From Acidiphilium multivorum AIU301 (GTDB lineage: Bacteria > Pseudomonadota > Alphaproteobacteria > Acetobacterales > Acetobacteraceae): DNA of 64,000 nt. The notes under the pieces were generated by a model. It ran no database searches and was not told where the DNA came from. It was given only the letters and a program-made list of their open reading frames with translations. The position numbers and the translations under genes were made by a program. This document shows positions 35,479-44,813 of the stretch, piece by piece (position 1 is the first letter of the stretch; each line of letters starts with the position of its first letter). The DNA lies in NCBI RefSeq assembly GCF_000202835.1, contig NC_015186.1:3071501-3135500 (forward strand), written 5' to 3'.

Positions 35479-35616
35479 ATGAAGATCAAACTGGTGGTGG
35501 TGAAGCCGTTCGAGGGCTTCAGGCGGGGCGACACGATTACCGACGCGGCGAAGATCGACGCCGTGCTGGCGTCCGCCCAGGCCGGGTCGGTCGTGCGGGT
35601 TGTGGCGGAGGGCTGA
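35479..35616 (+). CDS. Small phage protein, 45 aa, before the sheath gene
   Basis: The frame from ATG 35479 (ribosome site GGAGAGAC) to TGA 35616 encodes MKIKLVVVKPFEGFRRGDTI and a continuation ending VLASAQAGSVVRVVAEG. A beta-strand start followed by a KOW/SH3-like turn (F-x-G-F-R-R-G-D) and short spacing to both neighbours argue that it is real. The same slot holds a small unknown protein in Mu-like phages. It is too short to be found by usual thresholds. Confidence 0.7.
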   Translation: MKIKLVVVKPFEGFRRGDTITDAAKIDAVLASAQAGSVVRVVAEG

Positions 35617-35619
35617 GGC

Positions 35620-37176
35620 ATGCCGATATCGCAGGCAGGCGCGCTGAACACGACGGCGCTGATCGTTCCCGACCTCTATGTGCAGATCGTGCCGCCGCAG
35701 ACGCTGCTGCTCAACGGCGTGCCGACCGATGTGCTCGGCGTGGTCGGCTCGGCATCGTGGGGGCCGGTGGGCGAGCCGATGATCGTCGGCTCGATGGGCG
35801 ACTATGCCGCATCCTTCGGGCCGGTGATGGCGCGGCAATACGACATGGGCACGGCGGTGGCCGTGGCGGTGCAGCAGGGGGCGTCGAATTTCCGCTGCGT
35901 GCGGGTGAGCGACGGCACCGATGCCGCGGCCTCGGTTTCCATTCTCGGCGCGCTGACGCTGACGGCGCTCCATACCGGATCGCTCGGCAACGCGATCACG
36001 GTGACGGTTTCGGCCGGGTCGGCGGCGAACAGCTGGCGGCTGACCGTGGCGCTGCCGGGGCGCACGCCGGAGGTGTTCGACAACATCGCCGGCACCGGAG
36101 CCGCGTTCTGGCAGGCGGCGGCGAATGCGGTGAATGCCGGGACGGGGCCGCTGCGCGGCGCCTCCGAGCTGGTGGTGGCGAGTGCCGGCACGTTGTCGAC
36201 CCCGCCGGTGACGGGGGTCTATCCGTTCGCGGCCGGCACGCCGGGCAGCGACGGCGCCGGCGGGCTGACCGCCGCCTCGCTCGTGGGCCAAGACACGCTG
36301 CCGCGGAGCGGGATGTATGCGCTGCGCGGGCAGGGCTGCGGGATCGCGGTGCTGGCCGATCTCGACGATCCGACGCAGTGGAGCCCGACCGTCGCCTTCG
36401 GCCTCGAGGAAGGCTGCTACATGATCCTGGCCGGGCCGCCGGGCGACACGATCGCCAATGCGGTGTCGGCGAAGCGGACGGCGGGGATCGATTCCTATGC
36501 TGCCAAGGTGATGTTCGGCGACTGGATCTGGTGGTACGACCAGGCGAACGGGATGACCCGGCTGGTGTCGCCGCAGGGTTTCGTGGCCGGGCGGCTCGCC
36601 AATCTCTCGCCGGAACAGAGCTCGCTGAACAAGCCGCTCTATGGCGTCGTCGGCAGCCAGAAATCGGGGCGCGCCGCATCCGGCACCACCAGCACCTATT
36701 CGTCGGCCGATCTGTCGGCGCTGATGTCGGCCGGGATCGACGTGATCGCCAATCCGCAGCCGGGCGGGGCGTTCTGGGGCGTGCGCGGCGGGTTCAACGC
36801 TTCGTCCGACAGTGCGACCAACGGGGACAACTACACCCGCATGACCAACTACATCGCCGCCACCCTGTCGGCGGGGATGGGGCAGTATGTCGGCCAGCTG
36901 GTGAACGAGACGCTGTTCCGCCGCATCCGCGGCACGCTGCTGGCCTTCCTGAACACGATGCTCGGCCAGGGCATGCTCGGCACCACCAACGGGGCTTTGC
37001 CCTTCGCGGTGGTGTGCGATGCCTCGAACAATCCGCCTTCGCGCACCGGGCTTGGCTATGTGCAGGCCGATGTGCAGGTGCAGTACCAGGCGATCAACGA
37101 GCGGTTCATCGTCAATGTCGAGGGCGGGCAGACCGTGCAGGTCAGCCAGCAGACCCTGCCCCAGGGCACGGTGTGA
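35620..37176 (+). CDS. Phage tail sheath protein
   Basis: A 518-aa contractile sheath subunit, the defining component of a myovirus-type tail. Typical segments are the N-terminal IVPDLYVQIVPP and DVLGVVGSASWGPVGEP, the central YDQANGMTRLVSPQGFVAGRLA and the C-terminal RIRGTLLAFLNTMLGQG with YVQADVQVQYQAINERFIVNVEGG, the strands that interlock with neighbouring subunits. Its presence separates this block from siphovirus-type gene transfer agents. Confidence 0.9.
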   Translation: MPISQAGALNTTALIVPDLYVQIVPPQTLLLNGVPTDVLGVVGSASWGPVGEPMIVGSMGDYAASFGPVMARQYDMGTAVAVAVQQGASNFRCVRVSDGTDAAASVSILGALTLTALHTGSLGNAITVTVSAGSAANSWRLTVALPGRTPEVFDNIAGTGAAFWQAAANAVNAGTGPLRGASELVVASAGTLSTPPVTGVYPFAAGTPGSDGAGGLTAASLVGQDTLPRSGMYALRGQGCGIAVLADLDDPTQWSPTVAFGLEEGCYMILAGPPGDTIANAVSAKRTAGIDSYAAKVMFGDWIWWYDQANGMTRLVSPQGFVAGRLANLSPEQSSLNKPLYGVVGSQKSGRAASGTTSTYSSADLSALMSAGIDVIANPQPGGAFWGVRGGFNASSDSATNGDNYTRMTNYIAATLSAGMGQYVGQLVNETLFRRIRGTLLAFLNTMLGQGMLGTTNGALPFAVVCDASNNPPSRTGLGYVQADVQVQYQAINERFIVNVEGGQTVQVSQQTLPQGTV

Positions 37177-37184
37177 GGTAGCAG

Positions 37185-37613
37185 ATGCCATACAACACGT
37201 TTACCGTTGGCAATGATTGCCAGCTCGTCGTCATGGGGCCGTTCGGCCGGGTCGATCTTGCCCATGTGACCGGATTCGAGGTGAGCCAGGTGACGCAGAG
37301 CGTGCGCGTCGACCGGCTCGACGGGGTGCAGCTCGGCGCCGAACTGCCGAGGGGATGGCAGGGAAGTTTCCTGCTCGACCGCGGCACCTCGGCGGCCGAC
37401 GATTTCATGGCGCAGATCGAGCAGGCCTATCTGTCGGGGCAGGCGATCCCGCCGGGAACGCTCTATCAATATGTGAATGAAACTGACGGATCGACCTCGA
37501 CCTACCAGTTCGATGGGGTCGTGTTCAAGCTCAGCTCGGCGGGCGTGTATCGCGGCGACATGCCGGTGGCGCAGAAGCTCGACTTCTTCGCCTCGACGCG
37601 CAGGCGCGTATGA
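37185..37613 (+). CDS. Phage tail tube protein
   Basis: A 142-aa inner-tube subunit directly behind the sheath gene. It has the beta-rich pattern of tube proteins: GNDCQLVVMGPFGRVDLAHVTGFEV and QKLDFFASTRRRV at the end. It overlaps the next gene by 4 nt (ATGA at 37610-37613). Confidence 0.85.
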   Translation: MPYNTFTVGNDCQLVVMGPFGRVDLAHVTGFEVSQVTQSVRVDRLDGVQLGAELPRGWQGSFLLDRGTSAADDFMAQIEQAYLSGQAIPPGTLYQYVNETDGSTSTYQFDGVVFKLSSAGVYRGDMPVAQKLDFFASTRRRV

Positions 37614-37915
37614 GCGGCGGCGCGGTGGAGGACGCGCGCGGGCGGGTGCTCGCGTTGCGGCCGCTGACGATGCTCGACCGGCTGCGCCTGTTCAAGGCGC
37701 TCGGGCCGGAGCTGTCGATGAACGAGGCGTATCTCGGCGTCGCCTCGCTGGCGGCGTCGGTCAGCGCGATCGATGGCGTGCCGCTGCCGTTTCCGGCGAG
37801 CGAGGCGGCGGTGGAAAACGCCGTCGAGCGGCTCGGCGAGGCGGGCATCGAGGCGGCGGCGGCGGCGTTGCAGCCGGAGGATGCCGATACGGTGAAGGCG
37901 CTCGCGGGAAACTGA
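37610..37915 (+). CDS. Tail assembly chaperone, zero-frame product
   Basis: A 101-aa helical protein (ALRPLTMLDRLRLFKALGPELS) between tube and tape-measure slots. In contractile phages this gene encodes the G-type chaperone, and a -1 frameshift near its end makes the longer GT form. Here the last codons before TGA are GCG GGA AAC, which make the perfect slippery heptamer G GGA AAC at 37906-37912. The short form ends at TGA 37913-37915. Confidence 0.8.
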   Translation: MSGGAVEDARGRVLALRPLTMLDRLRLFKALGPELSMNEAYLGVASLAASVSAIDGVPLPFPASEAAVENAVERLGEAGIEAAAAALQPEDADTVKALAGN

Positions 37916-38082
37916 GCCGGCACCCCGCGCTGATCGACTGTCTCTACCTGGTCGGGCGCGGGGTGCCGTTCGAGGTGGCCTTCACGCTCGGCGAGGCGGA
38001 GCGGATCGCGTTCGTCGTCGCGTGCGGGGAGCTGGACGGGCTGACATTCGACTGGAAGGCGATGGCGTGGGTGCAGGTGTGA
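37610..38082 (+). CDS. Tail assembly chaperone, -1 frameshift product (G-GT type)
   Basis: After slippage by one base at G GGA AAC (37906-37912) the frame continues AAA CTG AGC CGG and runs to TGA 38080-38082, adding about 56 residues (KLSRHPALIDCLYLVGRGVP and onward, ending KAMAWVQV), total about 157 aa. The extension has no start codon with a ribosome site of its own, is well formed and ends exactly at the next gene's start. By analogy the extended T part binds the tape-measure protein while G binds tube subunits. Confidence 0.75.
37906..37912 (+). other. Programmed -1 ribosomal frameshift site GGGAAAC
   Basis: The heptamer fits X XXY YYZ in the zero frame (gcG GGA AAC tga). Tandem slippage leaves both tRNAs paired at the non-wobble positions. 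The stop codon TGA lies immediately 3'. The -1 frame beyond it is open for 56 codons and protein-like. Confidence 0.8.
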
Positions 38083-38852
38083 GATGGCGCGACGGTGCGG
38101 GGGCGCGGTTCGCCGGGCTGGCGCGGGGCGGGTTCGGGCGGATCGCGCCCCGCCGGCTGCGCTCGGTGGCGCGGAGAATGCGGCGGGCGGTGACGTCCGC
38201 CATGCAGGCGGCGCCTGGGGCGTTTCCGACAAGTCGTCCTCGGGACGGTGCGGCCGTGATGTTGCGGGGTGGATGGCATCATGCCGTGCGGCTTTCAACG
38301 GAACGGATGCGGCACGCATGGCACGTGCGGCATCATCCGTCGCCGCGCGCCAGCCTGCGGGTTGCGGCTGTGACGGGGCGGCGCGTGGCGCACGGCTTCG
38401 GGCCGGAGATCCGGCTGGCGGGCGCGCATTTGCCGGCGCGGCGGACCCCGATGGAACGGTCGAGGCGGGTGGTGGCGCGGGACGTGCCGCTGATCCACAC
38501 CGCCCTGCGCGCCGGGGCTCCGGCGATGGCGGCTTCGCGCCGCGTGGTGGCCCCGCATGTGGCGTCAGGTCGCTCCGGGCCGCATGCCTGGAATGGGGCT
38601 CATGTTTCGTCCGCAGCGTCGGCGCGACCGGTGGCGCCGGTCGTGCCGGGGCGGGCGGTCGGTGCGGAGGCAACGGGGCTGGCGGCGGCGGCGGTGCGGC
38701 CGGAGACGCGGTTCGCGGCGCCGGAGCGGATGGATCTCGGCCGCTGGCTCGGCGGGTTGTTCGGCGACGAGGCGCGGCGGCCGCCTTCGGGCGTGACCGG
38801 ATACGACACGCGCATGTCGCCGGTGTTCCCGGGCCGCAAGCCGGGATTCTGA
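38079..38852 (+). CDS. Tape-measure-position protein, unusually short (257 aa)
   Basis: GTG 38079 shares GTGA with the stop of the chaperone extension, which fixes the start. The protein begins MRWRDGAGARFAGLARGGFG and is very rich in Arg, Ala, Val and Pro, with a C-terminus GRWLGGLFGDEARRPPSG. It stands where the tape-measure gene belongs, yet is far shorter than usual for contractile tails (commonly 600 aa or more) and shows no long coiled coil. It may be a truncated, repurposed or highly divergent tape measure. The alternative plus frame starting at ATG 38084 has poorer third-position GC and is rejected. Confidence 0.6.
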   Translation: MRWRDGAGARFAGLARGGFGRIAPRRLRSVARRMRRAVTSAMQAAPGAFPTSRPRDGAAVMLRGGWHHAVRLSTERMRHAWHVRHHPSPRASLRVAAVTGRRVAHGFGPEIRLAGAHLPARRTPMERSRRVVARDVPLIHTALRAGAPAMAASRRVVAPHVASGRSGPHAWNGAHVSSAASARPVAPVVPGRAVGAEATGLAAAAVRPETRFAAPERMDLGRWLGGLFGDEARRPPSGVTGYDTRMSPVFPGRKPGF

Positions 38853-38868
38853 AAGCGGGAGGCGGAAG

Positions 38869-39555
38869 ATGGCGGCGATCATGGTGACGCTGGGCGGCGT
38901 TGCCTTCCGGGATTTCGAGGTGCCGCAGGCGATCGAGTTCGGCGGCTGCCAGCGGCTGGCGGTGCATGAGTTGCCGGGCGGCGGCCGCGTGATCGACACG
39001 CTCGGCGCGGCGGCGGGGATCATCCGTTTCGCGGGCACTTTCTCCGGCCCCGATGCCGAGGCGCGGGCGCAACTGCTCGATGTGGCGCGGGCGGCGGGGG
39101 CGACCCTGCCGCTGGCCTGGAGCGGCTTCGCCTTTGAGGTGGTGATCGCGGATTTCGTCGCGGTTTACGAGAAACCCTGGTGGATTCCGTTCTCGATCGA
39201 GCTGGTCGAGGCGCAGAACCTGGTGACGGCGGTGCCGGACGCGCTGGCGCAGGCGGGGCTCGATCTCGTCAGCGCCGGTGGCCTGGCCGGGCTGGCGGGA
39301 CTTTCGCTCGGCTCCGTAACGGTGACGGCGCCCGGGAGCATTGCCGCGGCGCAGGGGGTTGTGGGCGGCGCGCTGAGCGCGGCGGAGAACGGGCTGGCGG
39401 CGGCGCAGGGCGCGTTCGGCGCGAGCGCCGGCGCCTCGGCGGCGACGCGGGCGCTGCAGGCGATGGGCACGGCGAGCCTGTCGCTCGCGGCGCTTGGCGG
39501 GGCCGCCGCCTATCTCGGCCGCGCCGCCGGCAACGCTTCATTGGGGGCGGCATGA
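38869..39555 (+). CDS. Tail/baseplate hub-associated protein
   Basis: A 228-aa protein. The first 120 residues form a beta-rich domain (VTLGGVAFRDFEVPQAIEFGG, IIRFAGTFSGPDAEARAQLL, KPWWIPFSIELVEAQ) like the N-terminal part of the PBSX XkdP / Mu gpN-neighbour proteins that sit before the hub. The remainder is Ala/Gly-rich and helical. It overlaps the LysM gene by 4 nt. Confidence 0.6.
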   Translation: MAAIMVTLGGVAFRDFEVPQAIEFGGCQRLAVHELPGGGRVIDTLGAAAGIIRFAGTFSGPDAEARAQLLDVARAAGATLPLAWSGFAFEVVIADFVAVYEKPWWIPFSIELVEAQNLVTAVPDALAQAGLDLVSAGGLAGLAGLSLGSVTVTAPGSIAAAQGVVGGALSAAENGLAAAQGAFGASAGASAATRALQAMGTASLSLAALGGAAAYLGRAAGNASLGAA

Positions 39556-39746
39556 GCGGGACGACGACGATCACGGTCGCGGGCGGCAATCTCTACGAGA
39601 TCGCCGCGCGGCATCTGGGCGATGCGACGCAGTGGATTCGCATCGCGCAGCTCAACGGGCTGTCCGACCCTGTGCTGGTCGGGCTGGTGACGCTGGTGCT
39701 GCCGCCGGTGGACCCGAATGCGGGTGGCGGGGTGCCGCGTGTCTGA
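39552..39746 (+). CDS. LysM-type tail protein (gpX-like)
   Basis: A 64-aa protein made of a single LysM-like motif: TITVAGGNLYEIAARHLGDA, TQWIRIAQLNGLSDP, LVTLVLPP. Tail protein X of P2-like phages has this form and connects hub and tube. ATG 39552 overlaps the previous stop; the hub gene starts inside its last codons at GTG 39739. Confidence 0.8.
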   Translation: MSGTTTITVAGGNLYEIAARHLGDATQWIRIAQLNGLSDPVLVGLVTLVLPPVDPNAGGGVPRV

Positions 39747-40719
39747 GGCGGTGACGGTGCGGGCGATCGCTCCGTTCGCGACGCTCGACGGAGCGCCGCT
39801 GCCGGGGCTGGAGCGGCTGGAAATCCGCCAGCCGGGCGCGTTCGAGGCGGCGTGCTTCGTCCTCGAATTCGCGATCGGCGCGGTGCCGGGCGGCGCGGCC
39901 TGGTTCGCGGGATTGCAGGGCGGGGTGGTGACGGCGGGCATCGGGACCGGGCCGGCGCTGGTCGTGGGCCAGGTCGACAATGTCGCGATCCGGTTCGATC
40001 TCGGTGCCGCGATCCTGAGCGGGCGGGATCTCGCCGCGCGGCTGATCGATGCCGAGGTGGACCAGACCTTCTCGAACCTCACGGCGAGTGAGGTGGCGAC
40101 GGGATTTGCCGGCGAGGCCGGGCTTGCCGCGAATGTGGACGCGACGAGGACGCGGATCGGCCAGTATTACGAGCTGGCGCATGCGCAGACCGGGCTCGGT
40201 CTGCATTCGCGGCACGCGACGCGGTGGGACCTGCTGGCCGCGCTCGCGGTGCGTGAGCGGTTCAGCCTTTCGGTGACCGGGACGACGCTGAATTTCACGG
40301 CGCCGCCGGCCGGCGCGCCGATGCTGCTGACCTATGGGCGGGATCTGATGACGCTGGGCTGCGACCGCGCGGTGGCGCTGGCAAGCCCGAAGGTGACGGT
40401 GCGGAGCTGGAACCCGAAGAGCAAGGCGGCGTTCAGTTCGAGCGCCGGCAGTTCCGGCGGGACGACGCTGATCCGCCCGAACCTGACCCAGGGCGAGGCA
40501 GAGCGCGTTGCGGCGGCGGCGCAGGCGGCGCTGGCCGCGCAGGCGGTGCGGCTGCAGGCGAGCATGCCGGGCGAGACGTCGATGATGCCGGGAACCCCGA
40601 TTTTGCTCCAGGGCACGCAGACCGCGCTCGATGGCGCGTATGTGGTGCGGAGCGTGGAGCGGGTGATCGGCGGGCGGATCGGGTTCCTGCAGCATTTCGA
40701 GGCGATGCGGGCGGCATGA
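39739..40719 (+). CDS. Baseplate hub protein (gpD / gp27-like)
   Basis: A 326-aa protein. The order LysM - hub - spike and the motifs SGRDLAARLIDAEVDQTFSNLTASEVATGF and LLAALAVRERFSLSVTGTTLNF match late-control gpD-type hub proteins, in which two barrel domains form the ring holding the spike. It overlaps the LysM gene by 8 nt and the spike gene by 4 nt. Confidence 0.75.
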   Translation: MSEAVTVRAIAPFATLDGAPLPGLERLEIRQPGAFEAACFVLEFAIGAVPGGAAWFAGLQGGVVTAGIGTGPALVVGQVDNVAIRFDLGAAILSGRDLAARLIDAEVDQTFSNLTASEVATGFAGEAGLAANVDATRTRIGQYYELAHAQTGLGLHSRHATRWDLLAALAVRERFSLSVTGTTLNFTAPPAGAPMLLTYGRDLMTLGCDRAVALASPKVTVRSWNPKSKAAFSSSAGSSGGTTLIRPNLTQGEAERVAAAAQAALAAQAVRLQASMPGETSMMPGTPILLQGTQTALDGAYVVRSVERVIGGRIGFLQHFEAMRAA

Positions 40720-41264
40720 TGGAGCATTTCTGGAACGCGGTGAAAGGCCGGGCGGCGGCGCTCGACGGGCTTTCGGCGCAGGCGCGGTTCGCCGTGGTCG
40801 CGAGTTTCGATCCGGCCGCCTACGCGGCGCGGGTGACGTTGCAGCCGGAGGGCGTGCTCTCGGGCTGGCTGCCGGTGCTGGCCGGATGGGTCGGCGCAGG
40901 CTGGGGCATGGCGGCGCCGTTGTCACCGGGCGACCAGGTTCTGGTGCTCGGGCAGGAGGGCGACGCCGAACAGGCGGTGGTCCTCGGCCGGCTGTGGTCG
41001 GACCGCGATCCGGCGCCGCAGGCGGCGGTGGGCGAGTTGTGGCTCGTGCATCAGAGCGGATCGTTCCTGCGGCTGCGCAATGACGGGACGATCGCGATGA
41101 AAGCCGGGACGGTTTCGATCGAGGGGGATCTGATGGTGAGCGGAGAGATTTCGGACCTGAGCGGGACGCATGGCAGTCTCGATACGCTGCGGCGGGCCCA
41201 TGACGGGCACACCCATCCCGATCCGCAGGGCGGTTCGACCGGCACGCCCTCGACGGTGGTGTGA
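40716..41264 (+). CDS. Baseplate spike protein (gpV-like) with HxH tip
   Basis: A 182-aa protein. The N-terminal OB-fold region (ARVTLQPEGVLSGWLPVLAGWVG, GDQVLVLGQEGDAEQAVVLGRL) is followed by a beta-helix stretch (GTIAMKAGTVSIEGDLMVSGEI) and a C-terminal DGHTHPDPQGG. The H-x-H pair is the iron-binding motif at the sharp tip of gpV-type spikes, where three chains supply six histidines. It pierces the outer membrane on sheath contraction. Confidence 0.85.
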   Translation: MMEHFWNAVKGRAAALDGLSAQARFAVVASFDPAAYAARVTLQPEGVLSGWLPVLAGWVGAGWGMAAPLSPGDQVLVLGQEGDAEQAVVLGRLWSDRDPAPQAAVGELWLVHQSGSFLRLRNDGTIAMKAGTVSIEGDLMVSGEISDLSGTHGSLDTLRRAHDGHTHPDPQGGSTGTPSTVV

Positions 41265-41632
41265 TGGCGGATCTCGCATTGACCTTCGGCGGCGACCTTG
41301 CCTTCGGCAATGGCGGCGACCTTGCTCTGGCCGAGGCGGCGGCGCTGACCGAGCAGCGGGTGCTGCGGCGGCTGCTGACCAATCCCGGCGGGTATGTCTG
41401 GCAGCTTTCCTATGGCGCCGGGCTCGGCCAGTTCGTCGGCGCGGCGGGGCCTGCCGCTGCTGCCGGCGCGCTGGCGCGGGCGCAAATGCGCGGCGAGGCG
41501 CGGGTGGCGAGCGCGCCGCCGCCGCAGATCACGGTCAGCCAGGGCAATCCGGGCGGGCTGGCGATGACCATCGCCTATCAGGACGCCGCGACGGGACGGG
41601 CGCGGGTGCTCGCGCTGCCGGGTTCCGTCTGA
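41264..41632 (+). CDS. Baseplate wedge protein (gpW / gp25-like)
   Basis: A 122-aa protein from ATG 41264 (GTG 41261 also possible and overlapping the stop of the spike gene). The segment ALTEQRVLRRLLTNPGGYVWQLSYGAGLGQFVG fits gp25-like wedge proteins, whose conserved E-x-R core anchors the sheath. Size and location, between V and J, agree. Confidence 0.75.
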   Translation: MADLALTFGGDLAFGNGGDLALAEAAALTEQRVLRRLLTNPGGYVWQLSYGAGLGQFVGAAGPAAAAGALARAQMRGEARVASAPPPQITVSQGNPGGLAMTIAYQDAATGRARVLALPGSV

Positions 41633-41650
41633 TCAGCACAGGGAATTCCG

Positions 41651-42775
41651 ATGCAATTATCGCTGCAGAGCTTCACCGCCATGGTGGAGCAGATGGCCGC
41701 TGCCCTGCAGGGGGCGGCGAGCCAGGCGCTGGACCTGACCGTCGGGTCGGTCCTGCGGGCGCTGCTCGAGGCGAACGCCTCGCTCGGCCTCTGGCTGCAA
41801 TGGATGATCGTGCAGGTGCTGCTGACCACGCGGCTTGCCACCAGCACCGGGGCCGACTGCGACAGTTTCGGCGCGGATTTCGGCTTCGCCCGGCTGCCGG
41901 CGGTGGCGGCCGGCGGCACGGTGACCTTCGCGCGGTTCGCTCCCGTGCTGTCGGCCTTCGTGCCGGTCGGCGCGACGGCGATGACCGCCGATGGCAGCCA
42001 GAGTTTCGCGGTGACGGCCGACCCGGCGAACCCGGATTTTTCGGCGGCGCAGGGCGGATACACGCTGGCGGCGGGTGTTGCCTCGATCGACCTGCCGGTG
42101 AGCGCGGTGGTGCCGGGGGCGGCCGGCAACGTGATGGCGGGGGCGATTTCGCTGCTGACCACGGCGATCGCCGGGATCGACACCGTGAGCAACGCGGCGC
42201 CGATGGGCGGCGGCGTGGACGCGGAGAGCGATGCCGCGTTCAAGGCGCGGTTCGGCAACTATCTCGCCAGCCTGTCGCGCGCGACGACCGGCGCCATCGA
42301 GGAAGCGGTGGCCGGTGTGCAGCAGGGGCTGTCGGTGACGATCAGCGAGAATGTCGACCAGACCGGGGCCGTCAGCATGGGCAATTTCATCGTCACGGTG
42401 GATGACGGAACCGGCCATCCGCCGGCCTCGCTGCTGGCGACGCTGGGCCGGGCGGTGGACGCGGTGCGGCCGGTGGGCACGCGTTTCGCGGTGCAGGGAC
42501 CGACGGTGGTGACGGCGGACGTGTCGATGACGCTGGTGCTGGCGACAGGGACGGTGCCGCAGGCCGCCATCTCCGCGGTGACAGCGGCGATCGCGGCCTA
42601 TATCGGCGGGCTGCCGGTGGGCGCGACGCTGCCTTACTCGAAGCTGCTGCAGATTGCCTATGACGCGTCCGACGCCGTGGTGAACGTGACCGACGCCCTG
42701 CTGAACGGTGGCACGGCCGATCTGGCGCCGCCCGCGTTCGGGGTGGTGCGGGCCGGCACGATCGGCGTGAGCTGA
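41651..42775 (+). CDS. Baseplate J-like protein
   Basis: A 374-aa wedge protein. The signature region GSVLRALLEANASLGLWLQWMIVQVLLTTRLATSTGADCDSFG... is shortened here to its first part, and the remainder contains the PGAAGNVMAGAISLL and AFKARFGNYLASLSRATTGAIEEAV segments found in gpJ/gp47 family members. It overlaps nothing, with 18 nt before it. Confidence 0.85.
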   Translation: MQLSLQSFTAMVEQMAAALQGAASQALDLTVGSVLRALLEANASLGLWLQWMIVQVLLTTRLATSTGADCDSFGADFGFARLPAVAAGGTVTFARFAPVLSAFVPVGATAMTADGSQSFAVTADPANPDFSAAQGGYTLAAGVASIDLPVSAVVPGAAGNVMAGAISLLTTAIAGIDTVSNAAPMGGGVDAESDAAFKARFGNYLASLSRATTGAIEEAVAGVQQGLSVTISENVDQTGAVSMGNFIVTVDDGTGHPPASLLATLGRAVDAVRPVGTRFAVQGPTVVTADVSMTLVLATGTVPQAAISAVTAAIAAYIGGLPVGATLPYSKLLQIAYDASDAVVNVTDALLNGGTADLAPPAFGVVRAGTIGVS

Positions 42776-42778
42776 GCC

Positions 42779-43453
42779 ATGAGCGGTTCGAATCCCCCCG
42801 GCAGCGCGGCCGACATGGCGGCGCGGCTGAAAATGGTCCTGCCGGCCGGCTGGTTCGCCGATGCGACGCCGGTGCTGGACCAGGTTCTCGGCGGGCTCGG
42901 CGCGCTCTGGGCCGGGCTTTACGCGCTGATCGGCGCGGTGCGGCGGCAGACGCGGATCGCGACGGCCTCGGGGCCGATGCTGGACATTGCCGCGCGCGAC
43001 TATCTGGGCGGGCGCATCGTCCGGCGGGCGGGCGAGGCGGATGCCGCGTTCAGCATGCGGATCCGCGCCAATCTGCTGGCACCGAAGGCAACGCGGGCGG
43101 CGCTGGCGGCGGCGATCACCGCCGAGACCGGGCGGGCGCCGGCGATCTTCGAGCCCGCCAACACGGGCGATACCGGCGGCTATGGCGCCAACACGCTGGG
43201 GTATGGCGCGCGCGGCGGCTATGGCAGCCTTGCCCTGCCCTATCAGTGTTTCGTGACGGCCTATCGCCCGCTCGTGGCCGGCAGCGGCGCGTCCGGCGGG
43301 TTCGGGTACGGGCCGGGCGGGTATTCGACCTCGCCGCTGGCCTGGAGCGATCTCGCCCAGGATGTGGGGCTGGCCACCGATGCCGACATCTACGCAACCA
43401 TCGCCGGCGTGCTGCCGGTCAATGCCATCGCCTGGACGCGGTTGCTGAACTGA
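42779..43453 (+). CDS. Baseplate protein gpI-like (DUF2313-like)
   Basis: A 224-aa protein 3 nt behind the gpJ gene. It starts with a helical part (DMAARLKMVLPAGWFADATP, LDQVLGGLGALWAGLYALIG) like gpI-type baseplate proteins, and a Gly/Tyr-rich middle (GGYGANTLGYGARGGYGS) follows. The last part, DADIYATIAGVLPVNAIAWTRLLN, is compact. It completes the wedge and carries fibres. Confidence 0.7.
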   Translation: MSGSNPPGSAADMAARLKMVLPAGWFADATPVLDQVLGGLGALWAGLYALIGAVRRQTRIATASGPMLDIAARDYLGGRIVRRAGEADAAFSMRIRANLLAPKATRAALAAAITAETGRAPAIFEPANTGDTGGYGANTLGYGARGGYGSLALPYQCFVTAYRPLVAGSGASGGFGYGPGGYSTSPLAWSDLAQDVGLATDADIYATIAGVLPVNAIAWTRLLN

Positions 43454-43545
43454 CGGGCGATCCCGCGCCGTTTTCATCCCTGCCGGCCGGCCGCCGCCCT
43501 GATGCGGCGGGTGCCGTCGCACGGCCTCATGACAAGGACATCTTC

Positions 43546-44799
<1,254 letters not shown>

Positions 44800-44813
44800 G
44801 CGGAGCCATCCAG

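Noticed and set aside
38084..38887. A 267-codon plus-strand frame overlapping the tape-measure slot
   Set aside because: Third-position GC and residue pattern favour the frame starting at GTG 38079, which is also coupled to the chaperone stop codon.
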